A stretch of DNA of 64,000 bases. It comes from Ptychodera flava. Lineage: Eukaryota > Hemichordata > Enteropneusta > Ptychoderidae. Below are positions 35,201-50,600 of this stretch, one piece after another (position 1 is the first letter of the stretch; each line of letters starts with the position of its first letter). The stretch spans positions 44,118,930 through 44,182,929 of the forward strand of contig NC_091936.1 in assembly GCF_041260155.1 (NCBI RefSeq), read 5' to 3'. Both the position numbers and the translations under genes were made by a program. Below the pieces are notes generated by a model. It made no database searches, was not told where the DNA came from, and saw only the letters and a list, made by a program, of their open reading frames with translations.

Positions 35201-38200
35201 ATATCCAAAATAACTTGACTGTAATTGTTTGTTTGGTTCAATAATTTAGACTTAAGTAGATGTGAATATCTTCAGAAAGTACTGCTGTACATTGTAAATA
35301 TTTCAGATGGTTTGTTCAACAGCATTTTTATTTGGTATGGTTAAGTCTAGGAATATATGCTGGTCTATGAATCAAACGTACAGGATCAGGGGAGATTGTA
35401 TCATTTTAATCTACCCATAGAATGTTTTAAAATCAAACGAAATGGCTTCATTTGCCTGAGTGGAAGTAAATGTATTTTTAATACAGGATGGTAATAACAT
35501 TCATTTTTCTTAATCATACCTTACAAATCCTTGCATAAAGCATTTTACACATCTGAAACTGATGAATATGCAGTACAGAATAAAGATATCCAGAAAATCA
35601 ATGGTGGTTTTGTAGAAATTTTTGACCAATTTTCATAGACAGATTGGGAAAGAAAAACCACAGTGCTGGAATTATCACTACATGTATGTTGCATATAACC
35701 CAACATTGACACAAAGATTTCAAGGTCCCCTGTGGATCATAATTAGACAACCGAACTGATTAAGGGAAAAATGGCTTTCCATGATATTCTGTGTGTGGTG
35801 TCAGGGTTTGCTGCCAATTTAGGGTAAATTTTGCACTTTCATGTAACATTGGCATTGCTTGATTCAGGGTTGGATATGGTAAGATGACTTTCTGGGGAGC
35901 CCATTGCCTTCGCAGGAAGGAGACTATTGCCTCCACAAGAAGGAGACTATTACCCTCACAGGAGGGAAACTATTACCCTCAAAGAGTCATAGGTACTCAG
36001 CTGCAGGTACTACAACATCCTTGTCTGTGGAATTATGAAGTTTATGGTTCCAGTGTTCTTTCAATCATTGTCATAATATTCCCAGAACTTACTGAAAAAA
36101 TGTAGGAAAACCATCACCTTTTTTATCAAGTGACATTTCAGAGACATGTTTGAAAATTGACCCTAGAATCTGCATGAACCTGAAACCATCATGTCTTGTT
36201 GGCTACTACACTGGCCCACAATAATGAGTCCACTGCACTTTCTAAACTGTTCATGTACTCAGCTTATCTCTTGATAAATGTATTCCCTCCGGTAAAGTTA
36301 ATTGATTTTAGTGTGTGCCGTGTACATCTACTGCTTCAGTAGGAAGCCAGTAATCAGATAAGACTGAGTATTCTCAATTTGGAAATCAGGAGAATATTCA
36401 CTGATGGTAATTTCTGACATTTCGTGGACCGGTAATTTTGACAGATATTTTCACATGTCAGACTTACTTATCTGTTAAATTTGTTTAATTCAAAAATAAA
36501 TTCATTCCTCTCTGGCTACACTATTGAAATCTGTGTAGTATTTGACTCCTTTGGTAATGATTTTTTAGTCACTGTATCAAGAATATAAAAAAGCCCAAGC
36601 ATTAAAAAGTATTTTACTATTGTAAAAAGTACTTACTCTGACATTTGGAAAATTGATATCACAGATTTTTGGAGAGACAGATTTAGTGTATTCATGAAAG
36701 TGTGTATGGCACCAGCATATTTGATGAAAGGCTTGGTATTATGATCTATTACATAATTTTTTTTTCAGAGTTTCTATGAGGAAAACAGCATTTTTTTCAA
36801 CAGAAATCTTTCTTGCTATGTCAACAGTGTGCACAGCTTGCTTTCATAAAATTGAAAAAAATGACCCAAAACAGAAAACAGCTTTCATAGGACTAGCTGT
36901 GGGTCAATAGCTGTGGTGATTTACAATTTTTGACCCATCCAAGGGGTTAAAAGTCGTGAAAGTCAAAAATAGCCCCTAAAGGGCAGGAATCTGAAAACAC
37001 CACGGCTATTGACTCACAGCTATCTTACTGAAGTAACTGTAGGACATTTTTATCAGTGAAACAAAATTACTGTACATTTATACTTAAAATAAGTTACATC
37101 AATTGATATTAGAGTGAAATAAGCTAGCTGAACCCTATTGTCTTGTCATATTTGTGTCTTGTCATATTTGAGCCTTCATTGTGGGAAGGTAAATCAGATA
37201 TTTGTTTTCAGAAACAAAGTAAAATTTTGCTTCTTTTAATCAGCATTTTGGATAAATGTAATCATTTGGAGTTGAAGCAGAGAGTTAGTTTGAAATTGCC
37301 ATCTTGAATCGTTAACATCTTGGCAGTCAGTGTTATATCAAATGTAAAACGTTCAAACAATCTGAAACAGAAATCAAAAAGTCAACATTATCAAAAAAGT
37401 GTATTTTCAGATTTGTGTACAGTCTCGTGTTTTAGAGAAGATAGAATACAGGAACAGGCTAGGTTTTTCAAGAGAAAGTTTTAAAACTTCTTGATTTTGT
37501 TTTAGAAAAGTTTCCGAGGAGTAAATTTGAATTGTATGTAAAACAGGGTATTCACCATCCCTTATTTCATGAATGTAATTCACTTAATCTTTAAAGAGTT
37601 TACAAAAATAGAAAGTCATTTTTTCGATTCGCAAGATTTTTATAATTTCATGCAATTTTTAGAACATACATGTATGTCCTCAAGAAACTATGGAAATTTG
37701 TTGGAAATATGTCATTTTCTTTGTATAGCAAATGAACCCTTTTCATGTGCAGCTTTTCAGCATATTAGGAGAAGCTGAATGTGACACACATCATTTGAAA
37801 AACATTGTTACTTTCAAGTCAACTCCGTGAAAATCAAGTCAATGAAAGTCATGTTTTATGTAATATGCATTTGAGATCTTGAAATGGTTAAATCTGTTGA
37901 TATGTGCTCTTCGTTCACATCATGTATTTATATTAAGGTGGTTAATAATTCAAAATTGAAAGAATTTAAGCTGTTCACCCCAATTCTCTGTAAACAGGTC
38001 CACTCTCACCATTGATAACAATGGGTTTGGACCAAACCATGGTGGTGAAAGGGTTAAACTTTTGCTCAAACTTTCCTAACAAAACTTTACACCACTCCCT
38101 CTCAAGATAGTAAAAGTTGGGTCACCATGCAGAATTTGGTGTAAGATAAACAAATTACTCAATATTTACCGACATTTTAAATTCAAAATGGCTGATATAC

Positions 38201-38634
38201 CTGTGTTAATTGAAACTCTATAAGAAAAGTTAAATTTTCAATTTACAGCGATCCCACAATCGGTAGACCAAAATTGTATTGTATAAGTTTGAGTGTCCAA
38301 CTATCTGTCCTCAAGGTGCATTCGTGCTTAACCAAGATGACATGATGATGACAAAATTAATGAACCAGGCAGGGTGTTGGACTGAAATTTCTCTGTGAGT
38401 AACCCATTGCAAGATATAAATGTTGTTATTGACCATGTGTAAGATTGACCCGTTATAATTTGATGGCTTTTTGTGTTTTCTTCTTGCAGCGTCTTGTCGT
38501 CAAACCAGACCAGCTCATCAAGAGACGTGGCAAGCTGGGACTGATCAAGGTCAATGTGGATTTGGCCGGAGTCAAAGAATGGCTGTCTACAAAACTAGGA
38601 AAAGAAATACAGGTAAAGCTGTGAACAAATAACC

Positions 38635-38695
<61 letters not shown>

Positions 38696-41600
38696 TTTTG
38701 TTGAACATTTGTAGATAAAATGTAAGATTTGTATCGCTGCTGTCCAGTTTTGTCAGTTCATCTAAAAGTGAAAAGGAAATGAGAAAAAGTGAAACGAAGT
38801 TCAGGATTCCTGTATTAGTGTGCTCTTTTCTGTTCGAATATTGCATTGTCCAATCAAAGTTTGTTTCGTGTCAGTGATCCTTTGTGTCCAATCAAAGTTA
38901 TTTCATGTCCAGGAGAAATACAGACACAACAAATAACTAATGATCTTGTATAAGGTGAAGAATAACACACTTATTGAAAGCAAAGTCCATATGGTATACT
39001 GTTCAGTGATATTATTTTGCTTTGTCTTTTCCACCAGATCGGTGCAGCATCTGGCCTGTTGAAAAATTTCATCATTGAACCATTTGTCGCACACAAACCG
39101 GAAGATGAAATGTACGTGTGTATTTATTCATCACGTAGCGTAGACACAATCCTCTTCTACCACGAAGGTGGTGTTGATATCGGAGATGTTGATGCAAAGG
39201 TAAGGTTGCTGTTTTCAAATGAAAAATATTTAGATATCATATACCAATGAAGAATGCAGACTATTTTGTAAGCGCTATGTTCTTGCAAGAAAATATTAGA
39301 AAAGTTAAGAATGCCTTTGCACATCATTATGTACTGAAATATATATGTACCGGTACAATATTCATATGACAGTGTTACAGAAGATCTATACTATTAATGA
39401 ATGGAAGTCCATAGTTGTATAAACAAAACCTGTGTAAACCAAACACCATTGGCATTGCAAAGAACAGTTGTTCAATTTAGAGAGGTCGTATGGTTCATGA
39501 GGTACAGTAAAACCTGTCTAAACCGAACACCAATGTGACTGAGAAAACTTCAGTTTACAGAGATGTTTGGTTTATAGAGGTTCCTTAAACATGACATTCT
39601 ATGTGGAACGGATGAGAAAAGGTGTTCAGTATAGACAGGTTTCCACTTTAGACAGGGTTCGGTTTAAACAGATTTCACTGAATATTGAACATTCCATCTA
39701 TGGGCATTGGACTATTGGCATGGGACTTAGATCACTTTTCAATACAGACAGTACTCTCATTTAGGCAGGGATCAGACTAGATAGATTTTACTGTATGTAC
39801 GTACCGTTTAACCATGAATGTAAAGTTTATGTAAGCTCCATAATATACTGATGGAAATCCATGGTTTTGTCCTGCTTTTCTAAAGTGCAGTCAACTATGG
39901 ATGGCAGTATAGTATGCCTCTCAACTTGTGACATCTTGGATCATCTACTGGTAGTTGATTCAGGAATTTCTTGAGATTTCTTGGCATCAGTGCTACACCA
40001 ATGCTTGTGATATCTAAAACTTCTTTGTAAATTAAGCTTACAGGGTGTACATGTGGTCACATTTTTCCTTTGAAACTTGCACTTTTACGTGAATTTCAAC
40101 TCCTTTTTGCGTTATTTCGAACTTCTTTGCAGGCTGTCAAAATGGACGTACCGGTGAACAATGAGATGAAGGTCACGGAAGGAGAGGTCAAACAGCTGCT
40201 GTTGGGACAGGTACCAGCAGAAAAGAAGGAGTGAGTTGAAATTTTCATGTTTATTCTCCCACAATTAACAAAGATTCTAAATGTGAAAGAAAGCATATAT
40301 ACTTTCTATTCAAGAATGTAGTTGAGTGTGCCATGTAATTACTGAAGTAGCAGATACAAACAGCCCAATGCAAGTTCAGTTTTGTTTGCAACCCAGTTTA
40401 ACATAAATGTTTCATTTTTCTCGAAATGAAACACTATAAAGTTCAGTCTGTCATAAATTTTGATGGAAAATCTTTTTGCTGAAAACTGCTTTTCCTATAG
40501 CTTTGAAGTTTGGTTTACAGGTTACTGACCATGTTTTATTTGGGTTTCATCAAATTATGATGAAATCGGCAGCATTGTTCGTGACCCTTGTTGCCATTCG
40601 TTGATTTTTTGATCAAATTTATCTCAGGTACTGCTCATTTGAAGATGTGTGATATTATACAAGGAGTGTCCTGACATTTAACAGTAATGTGACAGTGTTG
40701 GAAAAGGAGATTTTAGTGATCGCATTGTTAGAAAAAGGAGATTAGTAACACATGTTCCAACTCTCAGTTTTTTAATGCTCTGTCATATAAAAGAAAATGT
40801 ATAATCGCTAGACATTTATTCCTGTTCAATAAAAGTTATGAATGCAGTATTGTTTCTGTTGTGTTACTGATGAAGGGTACATGTATGTGTAGACATCTCT
40901 ATGCAGTTCGTTTTGTCAGCTGTTGTGTGTGTTTTTTTTGTTAGCTGCCATTTGATCAAGATATTTTACCAAATGTATTCAATTTCATTAGAGTTTTAGA
41001 AATGTTAAAATAGCAAGTATCATGTAAAATGAACTTGCAATAATCCTTTCAGACAAATATATGACACACTAAACAGGTAATATTTGCAAAACAGTTGACT
41101 TCAAATATCTCAACAAAGATTGACAATGAATGATATATATATTATAGCCCAAACAACGAACAAAGTGTAAGAGTGGAGGTAACCATTTGCCGTGAGTCCC
41201 TTGGTTTGGCTGTAATGATTTTATTACATGCCTCTCTTTTATAGTTTTTGCTCCAAATTTTTTGAGTTTATTCGCATGCTACAATCATATCTGTTAGTCA
41301 AATCTGTTTAAAAGTAAAGTGATTTTAATCACCAGACTGCAAATTTATATATTTAAATCACTTTTAAGTGGTTTATTAATTTTTATGTATAAATTTTTAG
41401 AAACAGGATTTCATATGTAAAGCGTGTGATTTGACCATTTATAAATCCCAAAGTCGAGTTGAAAATAGTTTGGGTCGCTCTTAATGAAATGATGACAATG
41501 TAGCCCGCTACGTCATTAACAAGTTACCATTGAATCCTGGAGGGCTAGCGACGCTTGATATATGACAATGTAATAATTGATATCCTTGCCTCCTAATTAA

Positions 41601-44600
41601 TATTCATATTATCTTTTCTCTTCTATTTAGCATGGTTGCATGTTTTATTGTGAAACTCTACAAGTTATATGTTGACTTGTATTTCACCTATCTTGAGATT
41701 AACCCCCTCGGTAAGTTTTCAAACTTTAGAAGAAATAATGAATTCCAGTATATCCATGATCTCAACACCTTTCCTTATGAGTAGATTAAGCAATATTTAA
41801 CTATTGCACATTAAAGGAGTTCTAGTTCTGTAAGCTTTCAATGTGTATGCTTAAGGCTTGAGAATAATCCTCACCAAATTTTTTGATTAATTTTCTCTTG
41901 GTATCAACCACAGTCATTTCATAATCTCCCTATAGTAGTTTTAGAAATATCCTGTATTTTGTCTCACAACAGTTTGTAAAGCTATTATATACATTTTTGT
42001 AGTTGACAGCTGAATTTCAATCATAACTTTAATTCACTTTGAACATTAACGGTATGCTTTAAAAAATGCTCTGACAAGCCAAATACTAGGTATTTCAACA
42101 AGGAGTTTTCAGAGATATCGAAATAAAAAGCAGAAACAAAAGTACCCTGGTAATCAAGATGGATTTAGTCAGTTTTATTCACCTAGTGAAGTAAGCATTC
42201 CAAGGTGAATTTGTTCGACATGTGTTTAGTCCTTGGCATTTGAATTTGACTTTGCTTGTGACAAAAGCTGTAAATTCCAACTTGTGGTAGAGTAAATTAT
42301 CTCCATTCCTTGTACAAATGTAGGATGAAATGTTTTAGCGATGTTGGCATTGTTAGAAAATGACTCTGTTACTGGCATGTGTGTGTGTGCTTCTCTTAAC
42401 AACCATTTCTGACACCATTTCTGTGTTGGGTTTTCATTTCAGTGGTAACAGAAAAAGTTTATGTGTTAGATTTGGCTGCTAAGTTGGATCAGACAGCAGA
42501 GTTCATCTGTAAGGTCAAATGGGGAGATGTTGAATTCCCTCCCCCATTTGGAAGAGAGGCTTTCCCTGAGGTAGGAAATTGGCATTTCATGCTTACTCTA
42601 ATAAGTATAAATTAAGATTTTTCAAGTATTAATACGGTGTTGCAGCCAGGACGTGGCCTTGAAACAATGTCCCAAAAACGGAACCTGTTGTCCCGTATTC
42701 TCGCGCATTGCGGGCCACCTCAGGTGCACTCATGAGTCAGCTGTGTTGGGTATGTCTGAAAGTAATATCAGTTACTGATGATTTTCTTTGTTTTGCATGA
42801 TTATTTTGAGGCTTATATTTACAAACTTTCAGAGCTATGATTAAAAGTATTAAATTAGAATGCTGCACTTGATATCATAACTTGCTTTTAGTCTGACTGA
42901 GCTCTGATTTGTAGCCGATACAGTATACTTGCCTGAAATTCAAGCATAGTGACGTGGTCTCGATAACTTTAGTTTTTTTGTGTGTGAAACTAATTTGTCA
43001 CAAAATAATATAAAATTTGATTGACAACTGCCACATATTGTCTCCACAATGTGCAAAATGTCCCCAAAATTAAACGACAGTGGGACACGGTGTCCCCAGA
43101 TTTCAAATTCCTGGCTGCAACACTGATAATATGTTACTAATCTGTAAAGCCATTTTAAAATGTACATGAAGGGTATGATTTCAATCTATTGTATTCTCTT
43201 TTCGAGTACAATGAGTGGCAGAGCATATATTTTTTATTCTATCGTGATTTTTAGAATGTCTGTCAACACAAATGAGTGCTAATGTTAAACATACCAGCGT
43301 TTTTACACCTTTTTACCTGAAATTAATCATCTATGAATGAGTCCAGGCTATGTTTTGCCTTTAATCATTTCATCACAATATTAGCTTTGTTTTTGTTAAA
43401 CTGAATCTCCTGTTTCTGATTTCAAGATAAGAAGTTGCTACAGTACAATGGTTATGCAGATGTTTTACTCATGGTACTGGTAATACTGTTATGTTTACAT
43501 TTGTGAGAGATGACAAAGAGAGTGAATTTTATCAAGGTCACTGCCGTTTCCATCCATTGCAAACCAACTTTACCACAAACACAGCAAGATTATAACAACA
43601 GCTGGTTCTAAGAGGGTCAAAACTAATGCTGCCTTATCCTTTGTCTCTTCAGGAAGCATACATAGCTGACCTGGATGCCAAAAGTGGGGCGTCCTTGAAA
43701 CTGACCGTTCTGAATCCAGGTGGACGGATATGGACCATGGTTGCTGGTGGTGGTGCATCTGTCATCTACAGGTCAGTTTTATCAGAGATATTTCCTGAGT
43801 GAAAACTGTGTGGCAGTGATAGAGAATATCCGTACATATCTTTTGGATCGTGTGTTCCAAAACAAACTTGCAGTGTACCCAAGTTTGAAAAATTAACCCG
43901 GCAACTTTGATGAAATTTGTCAGCTTATGACATTCAACAAAACGGTAATTAAATGCTGGAGAGCAATTCAGTGGTTTCAGGTTTATGGCACTCTTTCAAG
44001 CAATATTTCTTCCTAAAACTCCATCTCTGTATTGTTCATTGCTGCACGATGGAACACTAAGGGTTACATAGTATTGCCTGTGAGGGCGCTCATACACTGA
44101 GATTGTCAGGAAGGGGAGTCCAGTCTTCTGAATTCGGAGTATACATAAATGTTTTTCCACCGCAGATATACACAATTTTGGAGAACACTAGTAATTATAC
44201 AAAATGAAACTAAAAAATCTTACTGGAAAAAAAATGTATCATTATGCTCATTTGATGATCATGAATTTCATTAACGTATCAAAGTAAGAGTTACATTGTG
44301 TGTCACATGAAAAATTTTGAGATTGTAACTGTAGCCACAGTTGTCTTTCAGAGCATGAGGAGGAGGAGAATACTTAAAAGGTGAAAGAGTCTTAATTACT
44401 TATTTATAACTAGAAGAAAGGCATTAACAGGTATAAATTTTCTTTTGCTGTTGTGTGTGTTTCAGTGATACAATCTGTGACCTTGGGGGTGCTAGTGAGC
44501 TGGCTAACTATGGTGAATACTCTGGTGCACCTAGTGAACAGCAAACCTATGAATATGCCAAGACTGTCCTCGGATTGATGACAAAAGAGAAACACTCTTC

Positions 44601-47600
44601 TGGATCCAAAGTTCTAATCATCGGTGGAGGAATTGCCAATTTCACAAATGTGGCGGCTACATTCAAGGTAAGCAAAGCAAACAAAAATATTTTGCCTTAC
44701 ATGGCACTTATAGAGTGAGAGATTACAGCTATAGCAGGTATAAAAGAAGTATGCACCGCAAAATTGAAATAGACTAACTTTTACTTATACATTCTAAAGG
44801 AAACTTTAACTATTCCCTTTACCATAAAAATCAGGGATCTCTGTGCACACTTGGTTTTAGAGAAACAAATTACCCAACATGTGCAAATACTTTAAATTTC
44901 AACAATGGCCACATCCCTGTGTTAACTTTATGGAAAAAAGTAGATTTTTGATTTTCCCATTAAGAAGTCAGTGAAAACTTTAGATACACAATGAGCTTCA
45001 AACTTAACCCCCATCGACACAGTACAGTTTTAGTCAGAATATCTGTCCCTGAGGTACATTTTATCCTTGTTTTGAGATGAATCACATAAACAACCTGAGC
45101 TGTACTTCCTTGTAATTTGTAATGAATCAATTTAGCATTACCCTACAGTTAAAGTTTTGTCTATGGAAGATGTTCTCATTTATTTATTGTTTTCATGTGA
45201 CAAATTCCTCAGTCTACCGTTACCTTCACCAAAATAGTTCAATCCATCTCTGTGTTTGTTTTCTGTAGGGTATTGTGAGGGCGCTGAAACAATACAAACA
45301 AAAATTAATGGATGTGAATGCATCTATTTATGTGAGAAGAGGAGGCCCCAACTACCAGGAGGGGCTCCGAGTGATGAGAGAATTAGGTGAGTCTTCTCAT
45401 TGGTTGTCAGTGGGACAGGACTCAGCGATATGAGTTACCAAGGCAGTGGTTGCTACAGCGGAAAGTAGATGTAGTTCAGCTGTGTTTGAATGGCTATATG
45501 CATGCCAGTTTGACACGCATCAATTTGGAAAGATTTTGATAGTATGAAATATACTCTAAGTAATTGAGTAAAAGATTTGGATTCATCAGGGTTCACTTTA
45601 ATTGCCAAAATTAAAACCAAATGAAGCTTGTTGGTCAACGTTTGATCTTTTTCTCAATACTGAGGAGCTTTCTAAGGTTGTTGCCAATGATGATTGACAA
45701 TGCCAATTGTCTGCTTTGCCAATTTTTTCATCATTCTAGCACAGCTCATCAAATACTAATTTAATTAGATAATTAAAAACATTTACTATATGATAAGAGA
45801 CAATAAAACGTATTGTGAATTTTTACAATGTCGTGAATGTTGTGCATTATGTTACGTTATGCGAGTTGTCTCTGTCTTGAAAGTTGGCCACCTTGACATG
45901 CAAATTTAAAAAATAACTAACATGGGGCTAACCATCATCAATGTTAACATCTACTCATGGAGTGAATACTTGGTACATTTTCAGGTCAGAGTCTTGGCGT
46001 AGACATGCATGTCTTTGGAACAGAAACACATATGACATCAATCTGCAGCATGGCTCTGGGTAAGAAAGAAGTTCCAGAACATCCCCCTGTGGACCAAACC
46101 ACGGCAAACTTCCTTCTCGGAGGACCAAGTGCTGTAAGTTCAACACAAATAAAACTTACACAACCGAAATTGCAACATTTTTTATGTACCTTATAAATTT
46201 CTGCTGACGTTTAAAAGATCTGTTAAGAGATGACAGCAAATCACTGATATATACTATGAAACCATTAGTATTCATAAGGTTTGGAGATAGACCAATCTGC
46301 TGGTATAGAATATCTTATATTTCACAGGCAAATCAGTGAAGTTAAGTCTGATTCTGATTGAAGATATCATAAACATCAAGTCAGTGTAAAGAATCAAATC
46401 CCTTACAATTGATTTTACTACATTAAAGTTTCAAGTGCAGCTTTCCTTGCATCAAAGCTCCTTTATCTTTTTGCATTTACTAAAAAAATATACTGTCCAA
46501 TCTTGAGAGAGATGTTTTTGATTCCTTTTATCAAGCCATGTTGTCTTTGAAAATGTCAGTAAAGAACGAGAGATCCTACATGTATATCCTTCCCTGGTAA
46601 TCGTTTGCAACTGTGAATGGCATTACTGCAGGAGCTGCAATTCAATTGTTTGTTTGTTTGTATCCATAGTCAGCATCTACTCCAAGTCACAGCAGAACAT
46701 CATCTGTATCCAGAGTGGAAGATGGAGTTGATGGAAAATCTGCTGGAGATAGCACTTCTACCATTCCAGTCATCACAGAGAATAACCCATCACCACTGTT
46801 CACAAGAAGGACAAAGGTAATAGTTCAGTTTGATCTAAACTGCAACAAATGTCATGCTGTGTCCCGCTCTGTTATGACACACTAATATTTTTTACCTCGT
46901 AGATATATGAAATTGAATTGAGTTTGTTTCTGGTGAATTAGATGAATGAACTGGTTGATATGGATGATGGGGTAGATTTGTGGAAGACAGGAAGAGGTTA
47001 CTAGGGAAGGAGATGATCAGGAATTTGAACCTGAAAGAGGATAGGGTAGGGGGCAAAGGGTGGATATTAATCTGATAGGACTTAACATTGAGAGGGGTCT
47101 TTTTGGGACTGAATAAAAGAATTAATAATTTTTATGGAAAGAACATATGATATATAAAAATGGTTAAGGAAAAAATGAAGGATTGTTGGGTTGAGATTGA
47201 GGTATACAGAGAGAGAAATAGAAAAGGAATAATGGAGAGAGAGAGAAAGGATAATTTTCATAGTGGATCATCTTTTTTACATTTTTGTTTTCTCTTGACA
47301 GTCTATGATTTGGGGTATGCAGCCAAGAGCTGTTCAAGGGATGTTGGATTTTGACTATGTGTGTCAAAGGTCAACTCCATCTGTAGAATGCATGGTTTAT
47401 CCTTTCAGGTAAGACATGTAATATACTCATAACCAATGGAAGTGCCAATGTGATATCAGAAAGTTCTAAATGTCGTTTTAATCAGCAGTAGGCAGAAAAA
47501 ATTTGAAAGTTAGATAGTTATGATTTTAACAGAGAGCAGTGAAGTGCTGTCAATTGACCTGTAACATTTTACCATGTTTGAAGTAAACCTTAAACGTCAC

Positions 47601-50600
47601 ATGTACTTTTATTTGACATCTAAGGTCAAGGTCTCATTAACCCAGTGACGGCCATCGCCAATGTAATCTTACAGACCATATAGGAACTGTCTGGAATTTT
47701 CCAGCACTCACTGTATATTGTTATTCATTTTTGCACCAGAAATTTCTTGCATTCAAGGTATTTAAGGTGTTGACGTACATGCATGCAATGGTGTAATTTA
47801 ACAACTTCTCACTGCTACCATAATACCACTCTGTATAGAGGTGATATTACTAGCAACAGTAGTGTGGTTAGCGTGAGTAAATCCACAATACTGATATCAT
47901 AATGAATCTTGTTTGTGTCTTTGCAGTGGAGACCATAAGCAGAAATTCTACTGGGGCCACAAAGAAGTTCTCATACCTCTATACAAGAGTATGGAGAAAG
48001 CCATGAAAAACCACCCACAGGTTGAAACCATGGTGAACTTTGCTTCGCTGAGATCAGCGTATGAAAGTACTGTTGAAGCATTGCAATTTCCACAGGTCAG
48101 TTCAGATTCACAAAATTGTGTCTGTGTGAAAGGTCTTCCTGTTGGTGTCATAAAATAGTGTCCTGTCATCAGAGATTGTAACATTTTACAATACATGGGT
48201 GTATCTGATCACCTTGTTTTGTTTACGATAAAATCATGAAATTGCAACAAACATGACTGAAATTGAAGGTGATGCAGAGTTATGTGTAATGCTTTCTGGA
48301 CACACCATATTTACCAAGACATTTTCAGAATGCATCCTTTGTCCCAGATTTATATGGACATGCTAACCATAACAGTGTTCATCAGTATGCATATACAGTG
48401 TGTATAGACAAGCTAATCACAGAGTATTTCAACATGCTCCAGCGAATAGAAGGAGACGCTGTTATACAATATGATGAGTTCTGAAAGGATTAAAAAGATT
48501 TACTGTTATTGGTGTTTATATTAAAATGTGATGATTGATGCAAGTCACAAGGGGCTTGGTGTTGTGCGCCACCAGTGTTGAATTATTGTGATCCTTTGTT
48601 TTGAACGCTGCAAAGACATCATCGTTGGAACTCACCAGTTGCTTTCAAGTCAATGATTGTCAATTGCTAAATTTGAGAATATGCTCACACTTGCTACATT
48701 AATGGAAACAGCAATGTTCCTGCCATTTGAAAGTATTGTTTCTCATTCTAAGACTTTTGAAAACCTTTAGTTCACTGTTCAACTTGCCCTCATAAAATTG
48801 TTTTCCAAGTTTACTGTCTGTATTCTAAATATTGCAGCACAAAATCTAGCAACTGTTGAGATGAGGGTATTAGACTCCATTACATAGTTTAAAATATATT
48901 AATAATTAGTAAGATATTCATTGAAACAAAATCCTGACATAAATCATTTTGATCACCAATGGAAGCTGGAAAAGAATGACAGAGTTTCCCTGTGTTATCC
49001 TTCATTTCTCCGGGGTTTCTCTTTCCTGGCAGATCCGTTCCATATCCATCATTGCTGAAGGAATTCCAGAAAACAAAACAAGGCTGCTGAACAAACTAGC
49101 AAAGGAAAAGAATGTTACCATCATAGGACCTGCAACGGTGAGTGGTTGCTGAGTTGTAGGGTAGATAGGACCTGCAACGGTGAGTGGTTGCTGAGTTGTA
49201 GGGCAGATAGGACCTGCAACGGTGAGTGGTTGCTGAGTTGTAGGGTAGATAGGACCTGCAACGGTGAGTGGTTGCTGAGTTGTAGGGCAGATAGGACCTG
49301 CAACGGTGAGTGGTTGCTGAGTTGTAGGGCAGATAGGTTGAAGGATGCAGATAAACAGAAAAGACCTGAAATAAATTTTTTGTGTCCAATGGTTCTAATC
49401 TGGAATTAAAAGGACACAATGTGTTCTACAGACTCAGTACACCCAGGAGGTCACGTGATGGCGGTAGAAACCAACCCACATGTGTACTAACATGTATGGA
49501 AATACACATACTTCTATGTGCGTTTGTGCATAAGGGTTTGTTTGTTGGTCCGATCGAATTCTGGGTTTGACCTATCGAAAGCTTATCCAAAGAAAGACCT
49601 AAAATAACTGTCAGTTGATTTAATTTGGATTTTATTTCGGAACCTGGAGACAAATTTAAATCCAAATCTGTCCAAAGATTTAGCCAAGATGTTAAATGTA
49701 CACTTAGATGCACAGGAAAACAGTGTATGTTGTACAGTTATTTTGTAGTAATATTACAGTATGCCTGTAAATATTGCGTGTGTGTGTACACCAGCCAGTT
49801 TACCATTGGCACTCCCATGGTATCTTCAAGATCATCTGAGGGGTAGGGGAAATTTTAACGTAATTCCCCAAGTCATATTTTCAGAAATGCAGCAGAGTTA
49901 CTTGAAGCCTCCAAATCAATATTGACTGAACAAACATCCTATGTCTGACTCCTATCATATCCTTGAATAACCAAAACAAACACACTTGCTTCCTCCTTGA
50001 GTATCTAAGCAATCACTGACAGTCGTCAAAGTACAAGATAGCAAAATTTGATGCGTAAATGCAAACATTTCATCATATTTTCCAAATTACTCTGAGTAAA
50101 AGCAAATAATACTGAAAGTTCGTCCTAAATTCAGTTTAGTATCAAAGTTATGGTATTTGGTGGTACATTATTTTGTAAAAGGGTTACCAATTGTAAAAAT
50201 GTTGCTGACAACACAAATAGGTATTCATACAGGTTGGTGCCAATTTCTTTCATTCCACTGACCAATCAGCATCAGTCATTAGTTTTCATAAAATTGGCCG
50301 CAACTGTGTGCAAAAAATGTCTTCAGATCTGAAACAATTTATCAACAATAATGCCCTGAATACATTAATTACAATGTAATTATCAGTGAGCACAAAGACA
50401 TCATTTTCAGTCCCAACACTGAAGTGTTAAACACCTACCCTGCAATGATTTCAGATATTGCCAGAAGGGTAGGTGAGAGACTTGTGCCAATTTACACACA
50501 CATGCACCCACTCACAGACAGACACAGAAAAACAGACAGCAAGTCTAGTGACATCAAAGTTTGATACTGTGATAGAGACCCTAATAACAGATTGTTTTAT

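Noticed and set aside
49096-49419. 107-codon minus-strand repeat protein '[14 protein letters not shown]'
   Set aside because: Antisense translation of the 42-bp intron 14 minisatellite.
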